A stretch of DNA of 64,000 nt from Dipteris shenzhenensis (lineage: Eukaryota > Polypodiophyta > Polypodiopsida > Gleicheniales). Shown in pieces: positions 10,770 to 22,559 of the stretch; position 1 is the first letter of the stretch; each line of letters starts with the position of its first letter. The position numbers and the translations under genes are program-made. A model generated the notes under the pieces. That model saw nothing but the letters and a program-made list of their open reading frames with translations, ran no database searches and was not told the origin of the DNA. The stretch lies in the NCBI GenBank assembly GCA_047967505.1, contig CM106540.1. The stretch is one strand, 5' to 3'.

Positions 10770-11650
10770 CTACCTTGCCTGGTGATGAGTGATCAATTAG
10801 AGGTGGTGGCATCTAAGATTACCAACCACGTCTATGGTGGAGCTAAGATTCCACTAGGCTAGAAGTTAATTACCAGCCATTGCAATGGCCCCCAATTACT
10901 CACATTCTAGTTACCACTACTGGGCTTGCATGCATGATTACTTCGAGTGCAGTAAATTACCAGTCATTGGGCTTGCATGCTTAGTAGAGTACTAGAGTGC
11001 ATGGTAATGAGTGATTATAGGTGATTAGGTTTCATGATTTACTTTTGTTGTAATTAATGCCTAGTGGTGGTGGCTCTCATCAGCCACATCTATGGCCACT
11101 AGGTTGGCAGTTAATTATTACCAGCCATCACAGTAGTGGCCCACAATACTACTCACCTACATGCATGATTACTATGAGTGTAGTAAATTACCAATCAATG
11201 AGGTTGCATGCTCAATAGAGTACTAGAGTGCATGGTAATGAGTAATTAGAGGTGATTAGGCTTCATGATTTACTTTTATGGTAATTGCTACCCGATGGTG
11301 GGGGATCTTATCAGTCACATCTGTGGCCACTGGGCTAGCAATTAATTACAAGCCACTGCAATGGCCCACAATGACTCACTTGCATTCATGATTACTACAA
11401 GTGCTGTAAATTACCAGTCTCACTGGCCTTGCATGCTGAGAGTAGAGTACTAGAGTGCATAGTAATGAGTGATTAGAGGTGATTAGGCTTCATGATTTAC
11501 TTTTGTGGTAATTATTGCCCTGGCTAGTGGTGGTGGCTCTCATTAGCCACCACATCTGTGGTGGCTAAGATTCCACTAGGTTGGCATTTAATTACTAGCC
11601 ATCGGAGTGGCCTACTAACCCATCATGAGGTGTTTGCTTCATGATTACCA
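10770..11650. repeat. Tandem repeat of about 231 bp inside element E copy A
   Basis: Three and a half units are marked by GAGTACTAGAGTGCATGGTA near 10990, 11217 and 11446, each followed by a CATGATTTACTTTTGTGGTA-like block and GGTGGTGGCTCTCAT. The counterpart in reverse orientation is at 52730-53610, also about three and a half units, so the array is an internal feature of element E and not a recent local expansion. Confidence 0.8.
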
Positions 11651-12451
11651 GCCTGTCTCGGGTGGTGCCTAAGATTCCACAGCTGTGGCCTGCACAATTA
11701 ATATGGATGGAACCCCATGCTCCAACCACGCATGTGTCCGAAATTTATAATATATAAGGTCGTGGCATTTGGCATTTTACTACGTTTCTCTCATCCACCC
11801 GTGCTCTGCTACTTTGCTTCACACCCTCTGCTACTTTGCTCCTCCACACAACCTCCTCTAGCTCTTTTTCGCCCCTTCTCTACTTTGCTCCATGCTCCCT
11901 CCTCCAACTCTTGTCACTCATCTGCTCCCCTACTCATCTAATGCTCACCTACTCATCTTCACCATGCCTATTACCAGCCCCCCTTGATGCATTGTGATCC
12001 CAATTTTATCTGCCTTTTCATATAAGGTGATTGCGTTGCACTCACCTAGAGTAGAAATGCTGGCACTAGTGGACACCATTCATTCTACAGTCAATTCCCC
12101 CCATATCTGCATGTTACCACCTTAGATAACATGCTCACCTTTGGCTTCTTTATGGCTGTACTGTATGGGTTCCCCCTCGACGTCGATGAAGGCCTCAAGA
12201 TTTTCATAGTAGATTACTCTCGACTTGTTGGCAGGCCGTAATTTGAGTCCTAGTAATGTGCATGGTCTTCAGCCTCTCCATCATCTCGTCCATTGGCTCC
12301 CTAAAAGATTTTAATGCAACAAGCTGGGTTGATGGTAGTACTGAGTTGTACAAATTTTTTCTCATACGAGGCTCATAACCACCCAATAATGGCTGGATAT
12401 AAACTTTTGGCCTCTAAGGCTCTCAATAATCTTTTGGCTTACTGGATGTAA

Positions 12452-13458
12452 GGGACGAGCATTTTCTGAGCAAAATCTTCCGAGCGTCCGAGCGAAGGAA
12501 AAAAAAAGCTTCCAACTATGCAAAAATATGGCAAAAATGGATCGAAAGTAAACATAGTTTCACTTAGAAATATGCAAATTATTATAGCAATACCTATTTT
12601 ATACACGAATCTTTACATGAATCTTTGGGAATGGTGAGAACAGAATGGGCTGGCTTTTGAAGAAACCCACATGTAGAGTAGACTTTTCCATGAAAATTCC
12701 CTTATGATCCTTCTTACAACTTTTACTAAATAGGGGGTGACATTGAAAAATCTCTCTCAACCTATCTTCATGAAAGGGCTTCTCCAAAGAAAACTCATTG
12801 AAGCAAGCCATCTAGGTAGTTTTGCTAGCGAAACCCCTTTGAAGTAGTCTTCCAAGGTAGTTTCACTAGCGAAACTACCTTGGACATCACTTTTAAAAGT
12901 GACATAACTTTCACATCCAATGTCCAAATATAGTCATTCAGCCACTCAAATTGATCAGAAAACCCCATTTGAGCATATCTATGGGGTTATATTTTGGAAA
13001 ATATTGCATATATAGTATTAAATATTACATGTATTTTATGAAAGTGATATTTAAGCCCAAGTTAATACTTGTTTATAGTAATTTAAACTTCTTTAAAAAC
13101 ATGTCCATAAATATCTTGTTATTAATACTATAAAAACAATAGAACGATATTGCCATATGATATAAATGTGTTTAATAAGTAATTATTTATGCATAATATT
13201 ATTACATTGAGAGTGATTATGAGGGATGTTTCTTAAAGGAATTATTTTTCAACACTTTTTTAAGGTAATAACAAGGGTACAAATGGATGTCTATGAATAA
13301 GAAGATTTGTGTTATGTAAAAATGAATGAGTGACTAGTCTGTATAAAATAAAAGTGAAAATACCATGTTTCCTAAAAAAATACTATTTTTTAAATCTCTT
13401 GAAAAACACGCTTGGATAAACCAGCTCATAGGTGTTTGCTCGTAAAATTGACGCATGC
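12452..13458. mobile_element. MULE-like non-autonomous insertion, 1007 bp
   Basis: The insertion is bounded by an exact 10-bp repeat CTGGATGTAA (12442-12451 and 13459-13468). Sequence on either side rejoins into element E as in its other copy. The ends share an imperfect inverted motif: GAGCATTTTCTGAGCAAA at the left and, in complement, GTCAATTTTACGAGCAAA at the right. A 9-11 bp target duplication with weak terminal repeats fits Mutator-like elements. No transposase frame is present. It contains a 13-bp perfect hairpin at 12852-12883. Confidence 0.7.
12852..12883. repeat. Perfect 13-bp stem hairpin
   Basis: CCAAGGTAGTTTC and its exact complement flank the 6-base loop ACTAGC. A decayed partial copy (TAGTTTTGCTAGCGAAAC) precedes it at about 12816. 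It lies inside the MULE-like insertion. Confidence 0.9.
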
Positions 13459-13468
13459 CTGGATGTAA

Positions 13469-15038
13469 TGTTTTGGTCTCTAAGGCTCTCATCAATTGCC
13501 GAGTTTTTATTACATTTATGTAATCTCTTTTTGTTCAATTTGAGGCTCTTAGTATGCACTATTGTTTTATATTTGAATGGTTATGCTTGCTAGATGAAAT
13601 CTTTTGGCCTTTAAGGCTCTCAGCAATTGGTGATTTTTATAAATGTAACATCTTCTTTTCATTTTTTGCTCAGTATAAGTTGTTAATTTTTATATAACTT
13701 GCTAGTGGATGTAGGTGTACATTGTAATATCTTTTGCTCAATTTTCACTCGATGAATTGTAGTTGATTATCTGGATGGCACCACTGGGCCTCCAGTCACC
13801 ACAATGGCTCGAAATACTTTTGCCTTAATTTATATTTAGTGCAACAAGGACTAAAATTCCAATAAAGTAGGACTACAATTTACTTGGTTTAAGACCAAAT
13901 AGTGCTTAAATAGCTCCAACAAACCACCGTTGTGGTTTCATGGAGATGCATCTAGAAAAATACAGTTAAACTATCAAAAAATGCAATTAAGGATATGGCC
14001 CTTAAGGGGTCTCCTCCTCATCTCCTCTAGGGGCAAGGGCCATATCCACATGCATTATACAATATCCAGGATGCCACTAAACAGATATGGCATGTCGATA
14101 TGCCTCTTGCCCCTAAAGGGGAGCCCTCAAGGGCCATATCATCAATTGCAATTTGCTTGGTTACACAAGGAAATACATTTTCCTTGGTACACCAATATAT
14201 AACTCCAAGAACTAGCATGGTGGCTATCATAGATCTCCTTCTGTTTTTAAATGTGGTGGTCATCATAGACCGCCTCCTGTAATACGTAAAAATATGTAAT
14301 GGAACTATAACTCCAAGAACTAGCACATTGGTTGCTCCAAGACAACCTTCAATTCTGGGCGATGATAGGTCATCACACAAGAGAATGCATTGAGACAATT
14401 TTTAGAATGATCGATTGTGTCTCATGATTATGCAAAAACCAGCATGGTGGTCTCTCCAAGCCATCCTATGATCTGCATGTGTGTGCTTCCTAGTGGTAAA
14501 TGGCAAAGCTATAGCAAAAGATTGCATGATGATAGGTGGTCAACTGTGCTACGGGGTGGTGTTCAAAATGATAGATTGTGTCACATTATTAGGCTAAGAA
14601 CCAGCGCAAAGATGCAGCAAAAGGGTGTGTGATGATAGGTGGTTAGGCCAAAGAGTGTACTATGAAAAAAAGTATAGAGATGCACGATGTAGTGTAGAGA
14701 TGTAGTGTGTCGAGATCTGTAGTGTTCAGAATAAATAGATTGTGTCTCATTATTATGCCAGTGTGGCATCATGACGTTGAAAAATTTTTTGGAGATAAAG
14801 CAGGTCCATGCGAAATTAAAAATTTTGACTCTGGAGGTCATCGTGTCACGGTCTTGAAAATAGTTTCATGATTGGCTACACCTAAGCAAACGTTGACCCT
14901 TGAACATGTGCTAACTAGCATGTGCTAATGGACAAGTGCTAACTAGCATATATAACATGTGCTAACCAGCATGGAGCAGATGCTACAAAGCATAGAATAA
15001 ATGCTAACTATTATATGTAAGGAAAATTAATGATGTAT
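13469..15038. repeat. 5' region of element E copy A and shared segmental-duplication flank
   Basis: No gene is visible. 13469-14890 matches 50900-52100 in complement, including the motif GGCCTTTAAGGCTCTCAGCA. 14430-15038 is also repeated in direct orientation at 23050-23640, with markers such as CCAAGCCATCCTATGATCT and a series of GTGCTAACTAGCAT repeats at 14910-15010. Confidence 0.65.
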
Positions 15039-15383
15039 TTACTTACTCTCCAAGCCAGGTTGGAATGCAGTCATTGGAATCGCCATACTACAATTGGGAT
15101 ATCTGCATACACCACCAATAGACCATGCAGCTACAAAGCAAATGGCGTGGTATGTGTATTTGCATGGTAGCATTAAGAGCATCAAGGTCTTCTCTACATT
15201 GAAAGCCATTTCAAAACCAACACAGTTTCCTAAATGAGTTAGGTTGTCTGCATGACTAGTAACCATAGAAGAAGCAAATGGGAAATGGCAAGCTTGGTAG
15301 CTTGCTTGACTTGGTGGAGCATCTCCAAAAGCAATGCACGTTGCCCTTCCAACTCCTTCACCAGGTGAGATTATAGCTCCACA
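15039..15383 (-). pseudogene. Cysteine-rich zinc-finger gene fragment, decayed copy
   Basis: The frame reads ...YQACHFPFASSMVTSH..., then NLTHLGNCVGFEMAFNVE, MLPCKYTYHAICFVAAW and VCRYPNCSMAIP. The sister copy at 23609-23983 has NCQVC and CVDC at the matching places. This copy has lost two likely zinc ligands (Cys to Tyr and Cys to Phe), so it would not fold as the original did. It lies just outside the Copia-1 LTR at 15534. I take it as a captured piece of a host gene with a RING-like or double zinc-finger module. Confidence 0.55.
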
Positions 15384-15533
15384 TCAACCTGCAATACAGA
15401 AAGCATGCAAAGGCAATTAATTTATATACACATACATATTACAATCAAAATAAAGAAACCCAAAAATTGATAAAAGCATCTCAATCAAGGACAGCATATC
15501 ATAGTCATCTCATCGTCCTCTCAGAAAATCCTA

Positions 15534-15887
15534 TGAAGAGAGTGGGAGAGAAGGAAGGAGTCTCGCTTGCAGCTTTCTCACATACACAATGGGGGAATAT
15601 ACACAAAGGTGGAGGCTGAAAAGAGTTTTCCTCTTCTTAGTTGTGAAAGCCAAAAGAACTCTCTAAGTACAAAAGGAATAGGTGAACCCTATATGTGGGT
15701 CTCAAACCAAACTCAACGAACCTAGGTGGCATACTAATTGAGCCACTAACTAGAGTACATAAAGATAGCTGTCATCTAGCTATTATTCATGGGCGGTGTA
15801 CCAACCGCATCTACAGCTAACAAGTCGGTGACATAAATGCACAACGGTCACCCTGGCATATCATGAGTGGAGCTCAATATCTCAACA
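15534..15887 (-). repeat. Copia-1 3' LTR, 354 bp
   Basis: Read on plus it runs from TGAAGAGAGTGGGAG to GATATCTCAACA-like sequence, so on the coding strand it starts TGTTGAGATATTGAGC and ends CTTCA. The polypurine tract (minus AAGGGGGAG) directly precedes it at 15888-15897. Sister LTRs are at 24134-24484 and 55207-55556, and a shortened one at 34911-35206. The flank before it is shared with the copy at 24134, which shows segmental duplication and not independent insertion. Confidence 0.85.
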
Positions 15888-18887
15888 CTCCCCCTTGAGC
15901 TCAATCCCAATTCCTGCACACCAAGCAGTTCTCTGAAATTACGTAGCTTCTCTGCACCCAATGCCTTCGTGAATATGTCAGCTACCTGATCCTCTGTGCT
16001 GACATAAACTAGATCAATAAAACCTACTAGAACCTTCTCCCGCACATAGTGATAATGCACCTCAATGTGCTTTGTTCTAGCATGATAGACTAGGTTATTT
16101 GCCAAGTGTTTTTTGCTCATGTTGTCACAATAAATGACAATTGGCCCATCTGTAGACTGATGCATATCATAAAGTAGCTTATGCAGCCAATATGCCTCAC
16201 ATGCAGCCATTGTTGCACCCCTATACTCAGCCTCTATGCTCGACAAGGCAATTGTAGGGTGTTTCTTGCTGCTCCAAGTGACTGGAGCACTCCCAAAAGA
16301 GAACACATATCCACTGGTAGATTGTCTATCAGAAATACTACCAACCCAATCAGCATCAGTGTATCCATGCAACTGTATCTGATCCCCAGTCTCATAAAAT
16401 AGTCCATACTGCAATGTGGACTTTACATACCTCAGTATATGTCTAGCTGCATCCAAATGCGGTTTCCTTAGAGCCTGCATAAACTGACTTACCAACACAA
16501 CAGCATAGCTCAAATCTGGCTTGATAATAGTCATATAAATCAAACTTCCTACTATGCGTCTGTACATAGTAGGGTCTTCCAGAAGCTCACCTGCATCTAC
16601 GCTCAACTTCACATTCTACTCCAAAGGAACTGAAATAGGCTTACAGCCTATCATCCCATATTTGGATAGCATGTCCAATCCATACTCCCGAGGGGTCCAC
16701 TAGGGTTTATCATATGGTACCACGTGAGTGTAAGGGAGGGGGGTTATATAAGGGAAGGAAGGTACATTTTATAAGGTAAGGTCCCGTAAATAGGGGGTAG
16801 ATAAGGGGATTTTTCATATATTTATTGCATGCAGGTGATGTCTCCTTATTACTACTAGTGAATCCCCCGTGTCCATACTGGCTCTGCAAGAGCCATATCC
16901 CACTTGTGGATCTAATCACCTCAATGCCCAAGAAGTAACACAGCTCTCCCAAATCCTTCATCTCAAAGTTCTGCTTCAATAGCATTTTCACATGAAGGAT
17001 ATCTTCATCACTATCGCTTGTAATGATCAAATCATCAACATAAATGACAAGCACCATAATGCCTTTCTCTATTTTTCTCACATAAAATGAGAAATCTGCC
17101 TTGGAAATCTGAAAGCCAATATGACAAGATAATGTCCTATCTTGTCAGACCATGCTCTGGGTGCTTGCTTCAAGCCATACAAGGCTTTCTTCAACTTGCA
17201 AATAAACTCAAGATGAACAGCATGAACATAACCTGGTGGCTGCTCCATATAGACCTCTTCTTGCAAATCACCATGCAAGAAAGCATTCTTTACATCCATG
17301 TGATGTAAACACCATCCCTTTGATGCAGTCATAGCAATGACTGCTCTTACGATTGCCATCCTTGCAACCGGAGTTTCTTCATAATCAATGCCATATGTCT
17401 GTGCATACTCCTTGATGACTCATCTTGCTTTGTATCTGTTCACAGAACCATCTGCATTGTGCTTCACCTTATAAACCCACTTGCAGACAATTGCATTCTT
17501 GTCTTTAGGCAAAGGCACCAATTCCCATGTAGCATTTGCTTCCAAGGCATCCATTTCTTCATCCATGGCTTTCTCCCATTTTTCTTTTCCCATGGCTTGC
17601 TCAAAAGAAGTGGTTTCTAGTTCATGTATCACTTTGACCATATAGGCATAGTGAATGGCTGCAAATCCCTCATATTTCATCCTATCCATAGGATACCTAG
17701 CTCTGGTAGACCTACACAAAATAGGCTCACTACCAGGTGCTCTCAAATCATCCCTTGTCTTCCTTACTCCAGGTGTGACAACAGAAGGAATACCCAACTC
17801 ATCATCAAGGCTCTTTTCAGAGCCACTAGATTCACCATCCACATAAGGGTAACCTGCATTCACATCAACCATGGGCTGATCTCAATATGCCTGTCCATGG
17901 TGAAGTATGTGAACCACTGCTAGAGGACACTACATGTCCACTAATATTTTGTGATTGCTGCTATGAATTCTGTGCAACATTACCATTTTGTGCATCTACA
18001 TCATCAATCACATTTATTGGTTTATACGAGCTGCTCATCTCATTAGAAACATATTTGCTCACTGTAAACTTACAAGTAGAAGGGTTATAGCATCTATACC
18101 CATCCTGCTGCAGAGAATAACCAATAAAGATGCACTTTTCAGCTTTTGGATCCAACTTGGATCTCAACTCATCTCGCACATGAACATAGGCAATGCAACC
18201 AAAAACTTTCAAATGAGAAATATCTGGTTTCCTGCCAGTATACCTCTCCTCTGGAGGCATGCCATGTATTGCTATAGTGGGAGCCTTGTTCATTATGTAG
18301 ACTGTTGTAGCAACTGCTTCAACCCAATAACAATGTGGCAGGTCTTTTTTGTTGAGCATGGCACGAGATACCTCTCCAATATGCCTGTTTTTCCTTTCTG
18401 TAACTCCATTTTGCTGTGGGGTATGACTGCATGAATATTGTTGCTTTGTGCCATGCTCCTGCAGGAACCTTGCAAACTCATTTGAGAGGTACTCTCCACC
18501 TCTATCTAACCTTAGGCATTTTATTTGCAAGCCTGTTTCTTTTTCAACCATAGCTTTAAAAGCTTTGAAATGCCCAAACACTTCACTTTTCTTTTTCATA
18601 AAATACACCCAAACTTTTCTGCTGTAGTCATCAATAAAAGTGACAAAATAATGATAGGCTCTAGTAGATGCAGCTTTAGTAGTCCACACATCAGAGTGGA
18701 TTAATTCCAATGGCCTCTTAATCTCTTGAACATGTCTAGGAAATGGTTTCCTTGCCTATTTTCCAAATTGACAGGCTTCACATACCTTATGCATTTCTGC
18801 AACCTTGAACTTAGGCAATCTTGCAACAATATTTTGGGCATGCATTAATTTAAGTCACTGTACATTAACATGACCAATGCGTTTATT
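15888..18887 (-). pseudogene. Copia-1 pol (integrase, reverse transcriptase, RNase H), 5'-truncated
   Basis: Order on minus: integrase core at 18710-17961 (ELIHSDVW, YFVTFIDDYSRKVWVYF, CLRLDRGGEYLSNEF, TPQQNGVTERKNR), a linker, RT at 17872-16710 ([50 protein letters not shown]), then RT end and RNase H at 16612-15888 (TDADW, SIEAEYRG, ADIFTKALG). The YVDD motif is intact. The element is broken by frame changes, by a MITE at 16687-16871, and by loss of gag, protease and the 5' LTR: homology stops at about 18887 in the pre-integrase region. Confidence 0.93.
16687..16871 (+). mobile_element. MITE copy c, 185 bp, inserted in Copia-1 RT
   Basis: An exact 8-bp duplication TCCATACT flanks it (16679-16686 and 16872-16879), and the Copia-1 copy at 25270 shows the empty site. 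Ends are CCCGAGGGGTCCACTAG and, in complement, CACGGGGGATTCACTAG. It shares with copies b and e the subterminal ATCATATG and CACGTGAGT (CACGTG at 16721-16726) and the internal GGTACATTTTAT, so it is a diverged member of the same superfamily. Confidence 0.9.
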
Positions 18888-19100
18888 TTGTTCGACAAGC
18901 GTCTATTTTTGCGTCTATAAATGCGTTTATAAAAGCATCTATTTAAGTGTCTAAATGCACGTCTATACGTGCGTGTATCTGCTATATAGACACATTGGTA
19001 GATGCGGGTCTCCAGATGCAAAAATAGACACGCAAATAGATGCACCTGTAAGTTTTTTATTTAGTTCAGTAAACGCGTCTGTGTGCACGTCTATGGGTGC
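18888..19100. repeat. Palindromic repeat rich in GCGTCTAT
   Basis: The stretch is made of variants of GCGTCTAT and GCGTTTAT with short spacers. Its left half (GCGTCTATTTTTGCGTCTAT) is mirrored in complement at 19014-19042 (GCAAAAATAGACACGC). It could be a small foldback element, since it sits exactly where Copia-1 homology ends. I could not find a clean target duplication. Confidence 0.55.
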
Positions 19101-19499
19101 TTTGTCTTGTTGTGAGTGCTTTTAAAGAGCATGCCTCAAGACTTTGACTATGTGGTTACTACTTTGAAGAATCTTCCTAAACCCTCATTAGAAGGCATCA
19201 TCAGTGCCTTACAAGAAGAAAGAAAGAACACTTCAAGAATGGGAAAAATGCACACAAAAGCACTTATAGTGAAGTTTTCAAAGAGCAGGTACAAGGCTTG
19301 TAAACAATGTGAGAAAAACAATCATCTTGAGAATGATTGTTATAGAATAAACCCTTGCTCTTATTGTGGTAAGAATAATCACTCTGAGAAGTTTTGCAAT
19401 GAGAAAAAAAGGACTATGACAAATCTGGTTGAAGAGAGAACTCCATCAGCAAATGAAGCATCCAAATTTGTGGTAGAAGAGAAGGACTTTGCCTTTTGA
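19101..19499 (+). pseudogene. Gag C-terminus with two zinc knuckles (gag-only family)
   Basis: The frame reads LLKSMPQDFDYVVTTLKNLP, then two CCHC knuckles, CKQCEKNNHLENDC and CSYCGKNNHSEKFC, and ends at a TGA at 19497-19499. It corresponds to the gag of the elements at 44668-46411 and 47405-50044, which have the same knuckles in decayed form. The N-terminal half is missing. CCHC knuckles bind retroelement RNA. No protease or pol follows: after about 300 bp comes a polypurine tract and an LTR, as expected for a non-autonomous gag-only retrotransposon. Confidence 0.85.
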
Positions 19500-19802
19500 G
19501 CAACTTGTCTTTGAATTTTTGTTTATCATCACTTGGTCAATTTTTGAGGTTCTCTACCTAGAGTAGTACTCCAAAAAGAATGCTATGTGTTTTGTCTTTT
19601 GTAAATCACCTCTGGTAACCATATTATGTAGGCCATGTGATATGTGTTTGGTCTATTGTAGTTTTGTAAACCTTGACCCTTGGGCACCTTTGCTAGCATG
19701 AGATCCTAGACATAGATTTATCCTTGACCACCATGAGATGGCCATGTGTGACCACCATGAGATGGCATGAGAAACTATGAGACTGACATTGCAAGAGGCA
19801 AA

Positions 19803-20130
19803 CCCTTGAGGGGGGTATGTTGGGATAAGTATGGTCAAGGGCTTGCTCTAAGGTGCATGTGTGCATCTAGGGGAGTCACATGTGTGTGTGTGTTGTAGAA
19901 GCACATCTAGTGCTATGTGACCTAAGTGATGATGTAAGCCAAAGGCCCCCACATGGGAGGTTCCTTTGATTTAGGCTAGTCCCACTGATGTAGGGGTTGA
20001 TTGCCACTGATATAGGGGAGGTGCCTACACTATCCTCTCTTTCTATAAAATGGAGGACATTCTTCATTCTAATACATGGATTTTGCCTCACTTGTGCTCT
20101 CACTCTTTATGCCATGATGCATCTCTTCTA
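19803..20130 (+). repeat. Polypurine tract and LTR of gag-only family relative
   Basis: CTTGAGGGGGG at 19805-19815 is followed by TGTTGGGATAAG, the same start as the LTR of the complete element at 47405-50044. Shared short blocks include GGTGCCTACA and ATTCTTCATTCTA. A good TATA box (TATAAAA, 20044-20050) lies within it. The right end is not definable; I place it near 20130. The sequence between gag and the tract (19500-19800) has no gene. Confidence 0.6.
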
Positions 20131-20660
20131 CCCCACGCTCTTCTATAGCTAGCACCTCCAATCAACTACAGATTTGGGAGTACAATCCCTGGTTGAGCTT
20201 CTTCTTACAGTGAGCTTCATCTATGATAAATCGCGCCAACTATCCCTGCACAAGTGAGTAGTTTTCTGTAATCAACCACTTGGTTTCCCTATAGATGCTC
20301 TAACTAAAGGAAGAGGAATAGCCACTCATGTACTCTTTGCTTTGCAGCTCCAGTAGCATGAAAGATGGGCTTCCTGCAATTTTCTCAGGCATGACATATA
20401 GAGTAGTTTGCACGATTGCCTTGCCTTCCTGGTGGATATGACAAAATAGAAGGGGTAAATTTAGATCACGATGCTAAGACCATTTAGATCCTTGAAGGCC
20501 ATTATAGGCTAATATGGGGGTTTTTTCATCTTTATAGAGACATGTAGATCTCCACATGGATAGCCTAAGAAAATGAATTCTCTAAAATGTAACTCACACT
20601 AAGCATTTTTGTTGATTAATGTATGTCGAGCATTGATTTGTAGGTTGCTACTTCCCATAC

Positions 20661-20663
<3 letters not shown>
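20131..20663. other. Spacer, no gene seen
   Basis: Unique-looking AT-rich sequence. I see no convincing reading frame, repeat or terminus. Confidence 0.4.
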
Positions 20664-20731
<68 letters not shown>

Positions 20732-20755
20732 CAAAGGGAGAGAGAGGGGGAGAGG

Positions 20756-20799
<44 letters not shown>
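20664..20799. repeat. (GA)n microsatellite
   Basis: Two nearly pure GA runs are separated by a short GGGAGAGGGAGGCAAAGGG interruption. The frame over it (Arg/Glu repeats) is an artefact. Confidence 0.97.
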
Positions 20800-20802
<3 letters not shown>

Positions 20803-21282
20803 TGATCAAAGAAGAGACACTAGGGAAGTAGCTTACTTGCCTGACATGAGACGCTCGCTAAAAAATGGTCTGTTCTTACACTCTATAAGTTATGAAACAA
20901 AAAGCTCTAATCACCAAAAAATATATAACTTTGTGCAGCACATGACAGGATTTTTGACATTGCTTCAATGATGCTCTAAGATCACTTCCAATATAAGGTA
21001 ATGATCATTTGCAGTGCACAAGATGATATTATACAAAAGTACCCTTCAGTAGCAACATCATAGAAGAATAAAGCCTGATGATGCTCGCATTGACCAGATC
21101 CGTTTTGCTGTATAAATAAAGTAGAGAATTAACCATCGAAAGAGAAGCCTAATAGTGTGACGGTTTTGTTGTATTTGGAAATTGGATTTACATGTAAAGC
21201 ATGAAATGCAAATTCCGTAGACTCTGTCCAATAATCCACTTGCAGAAACGAGTGGAGGCGGAAACACCAAGAATAGCCCTCA

Positions 21283-21560
21283 TCACCCCCTTTTTCCTAG
21301 CTCATTGTTGTACTCAGCAATAATAACCCAAGCAAAATGCATGGCCTTGCCTGCATTCAAAATTGTAGGACTAAACTGAAGCACGTATGGCCTTGCAAAA
21401 GCAACTCCAACTTTTATGTTTGTAGGATTCTTCTTGTATAACTTGTTGAAAAAAATCATCACATCCTCAAAAAGTGTTGGCTGAATACCATTGCACTTAA
21501 TATGGTATGCTCAATTTTCTTTCTTGTGATCAAAGACAAACAACCATTCGTGTTCTAAGA
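21283..21560 (-). pseudogene. Unrecognised conserved-looking coding relic
   Basis: On minus, 21480-21283 is open to a TGA and reads PTLFEDVMIFFNKLYKKNPT, then NIKVGVAFARPYVLQFSPTI and LNAGKAMHFAWVIIAEYNNE. The same frame upstream gives LEHEWLFVFDHKKEN, one stop, and AYHIKCNGIQ. There is no start codon. The composition looks like a real globular protein and the lesion is a single stop, but I do not recognise the family. It probably is a fragment of a host gene, possibly a terminal exon. Confidence 0.45.
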
Positions 21561-22559
21561 TAGGTTTGAGACATCACTTTCCTTTAACAGATTTGGGTCC
21601 TGGCCTTCTATGTCTAGCTTGTATTGTGCATGAAAATCCTCTTTCATGAGGCAAAAAATTCCTCTGTCGTGGTTGGATAATCCACCTTTTGTGCCTTCTA
21701 CCTTGTTATGCAAAAACATAACATCAACAACCAAGAAAGAGACCCATGCAAAAACAAACAGTGAAGAGAGAGATGCAAATACAAAGGGGGGGTAGAGAGA
21801 GAGAGAGAGAGACTGAGACTGAGTGACGGAAGATACTTCCTGAGGAGTCTTGCTTTGTTTTTATATTTGTTTCCTCTTCTCTAAACATGCTTGAAGGTAG
21901 CGGGTCTACTATTTTCCTCTTGTGCTCCGGTTGTGCTATCTTTCTTGCTCACTTCATGGTTTCTACACATGAAAAGGTTGATAGAAGCAACAGTCAAAGT
22001 ACTCATTCCACCACCCATGACCCATCTTCAATTATACTTCACGTGCCACTGATCATCATTCAAATGACTTGTTATTGGAACATAAAAATACGTGTAGAAT
22101 AGCAGGAGGGCTAACTTGTATGCTTGTTACACCACCTCTTGAGATGTGCTTACAAGCATAAATAACATAGCATGTGAACCTACTTACACACAGACATCTA
22201 TATAGGGAACACTTGCCTAGTACTACATCTCTATTTTATTACATAATCTATGAATGATGAAAAAAAAGGAAAAATATGCATGAATAATGTCAAAACTCTT
22301 GAAAATGATCTATTTTGTCAATATTTCGATCGATACATTGTTTGGAAAATGTGCCAGACTCCATATTAGCATCCATAAAGCCATAAATATTAACTTAAAA
22401 AATATGATAGATTGGCAAACCACATAATCCTAATTTGATGGTTAAAGGAATGTTAAGCTATGCCAAGAAACTGATAGAGGAAACATAAAGTTTGTACTAA
22501 AAATTTATGTGTATTCGATACCATTTAATGCGAATCAGGTAGGATATCTCCTTAATTTT
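21561..22559. other. Spacer with a short GA tract; no gene seen
   Basis: A GA tract of about 22 bp lies at 21793-21814. At 21600-21690 a minus frame reads GIFCLMKEDFHAQYKLDIEG, possibly an earlier piece of the relic at 21283-21560, but too short to call. The rest is AT-rich without visible features. Confidence 0.4.

Larger units (their letters stand above)
9520..14890 (-). mobile_element. Element E, copy A (unclassified repetitive element)
   Basis: This block matches, in reverse orientation, the block at 50878-55206 along nearly its whole length. From its 5' side it contains a region with repeats of a GAGAGCC(T)TAGAGGCCAAAAG motif (14200-12000 on minus), a tandem array of about 231-bp units, and a coiled-coil reading frame (10600-9535). 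I see no recognisable pol domain, LTR pair or terminal inverted repeat, so the class is open. It has since received a MULE-like insertion (12452-13458). Confidence 0.65.
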
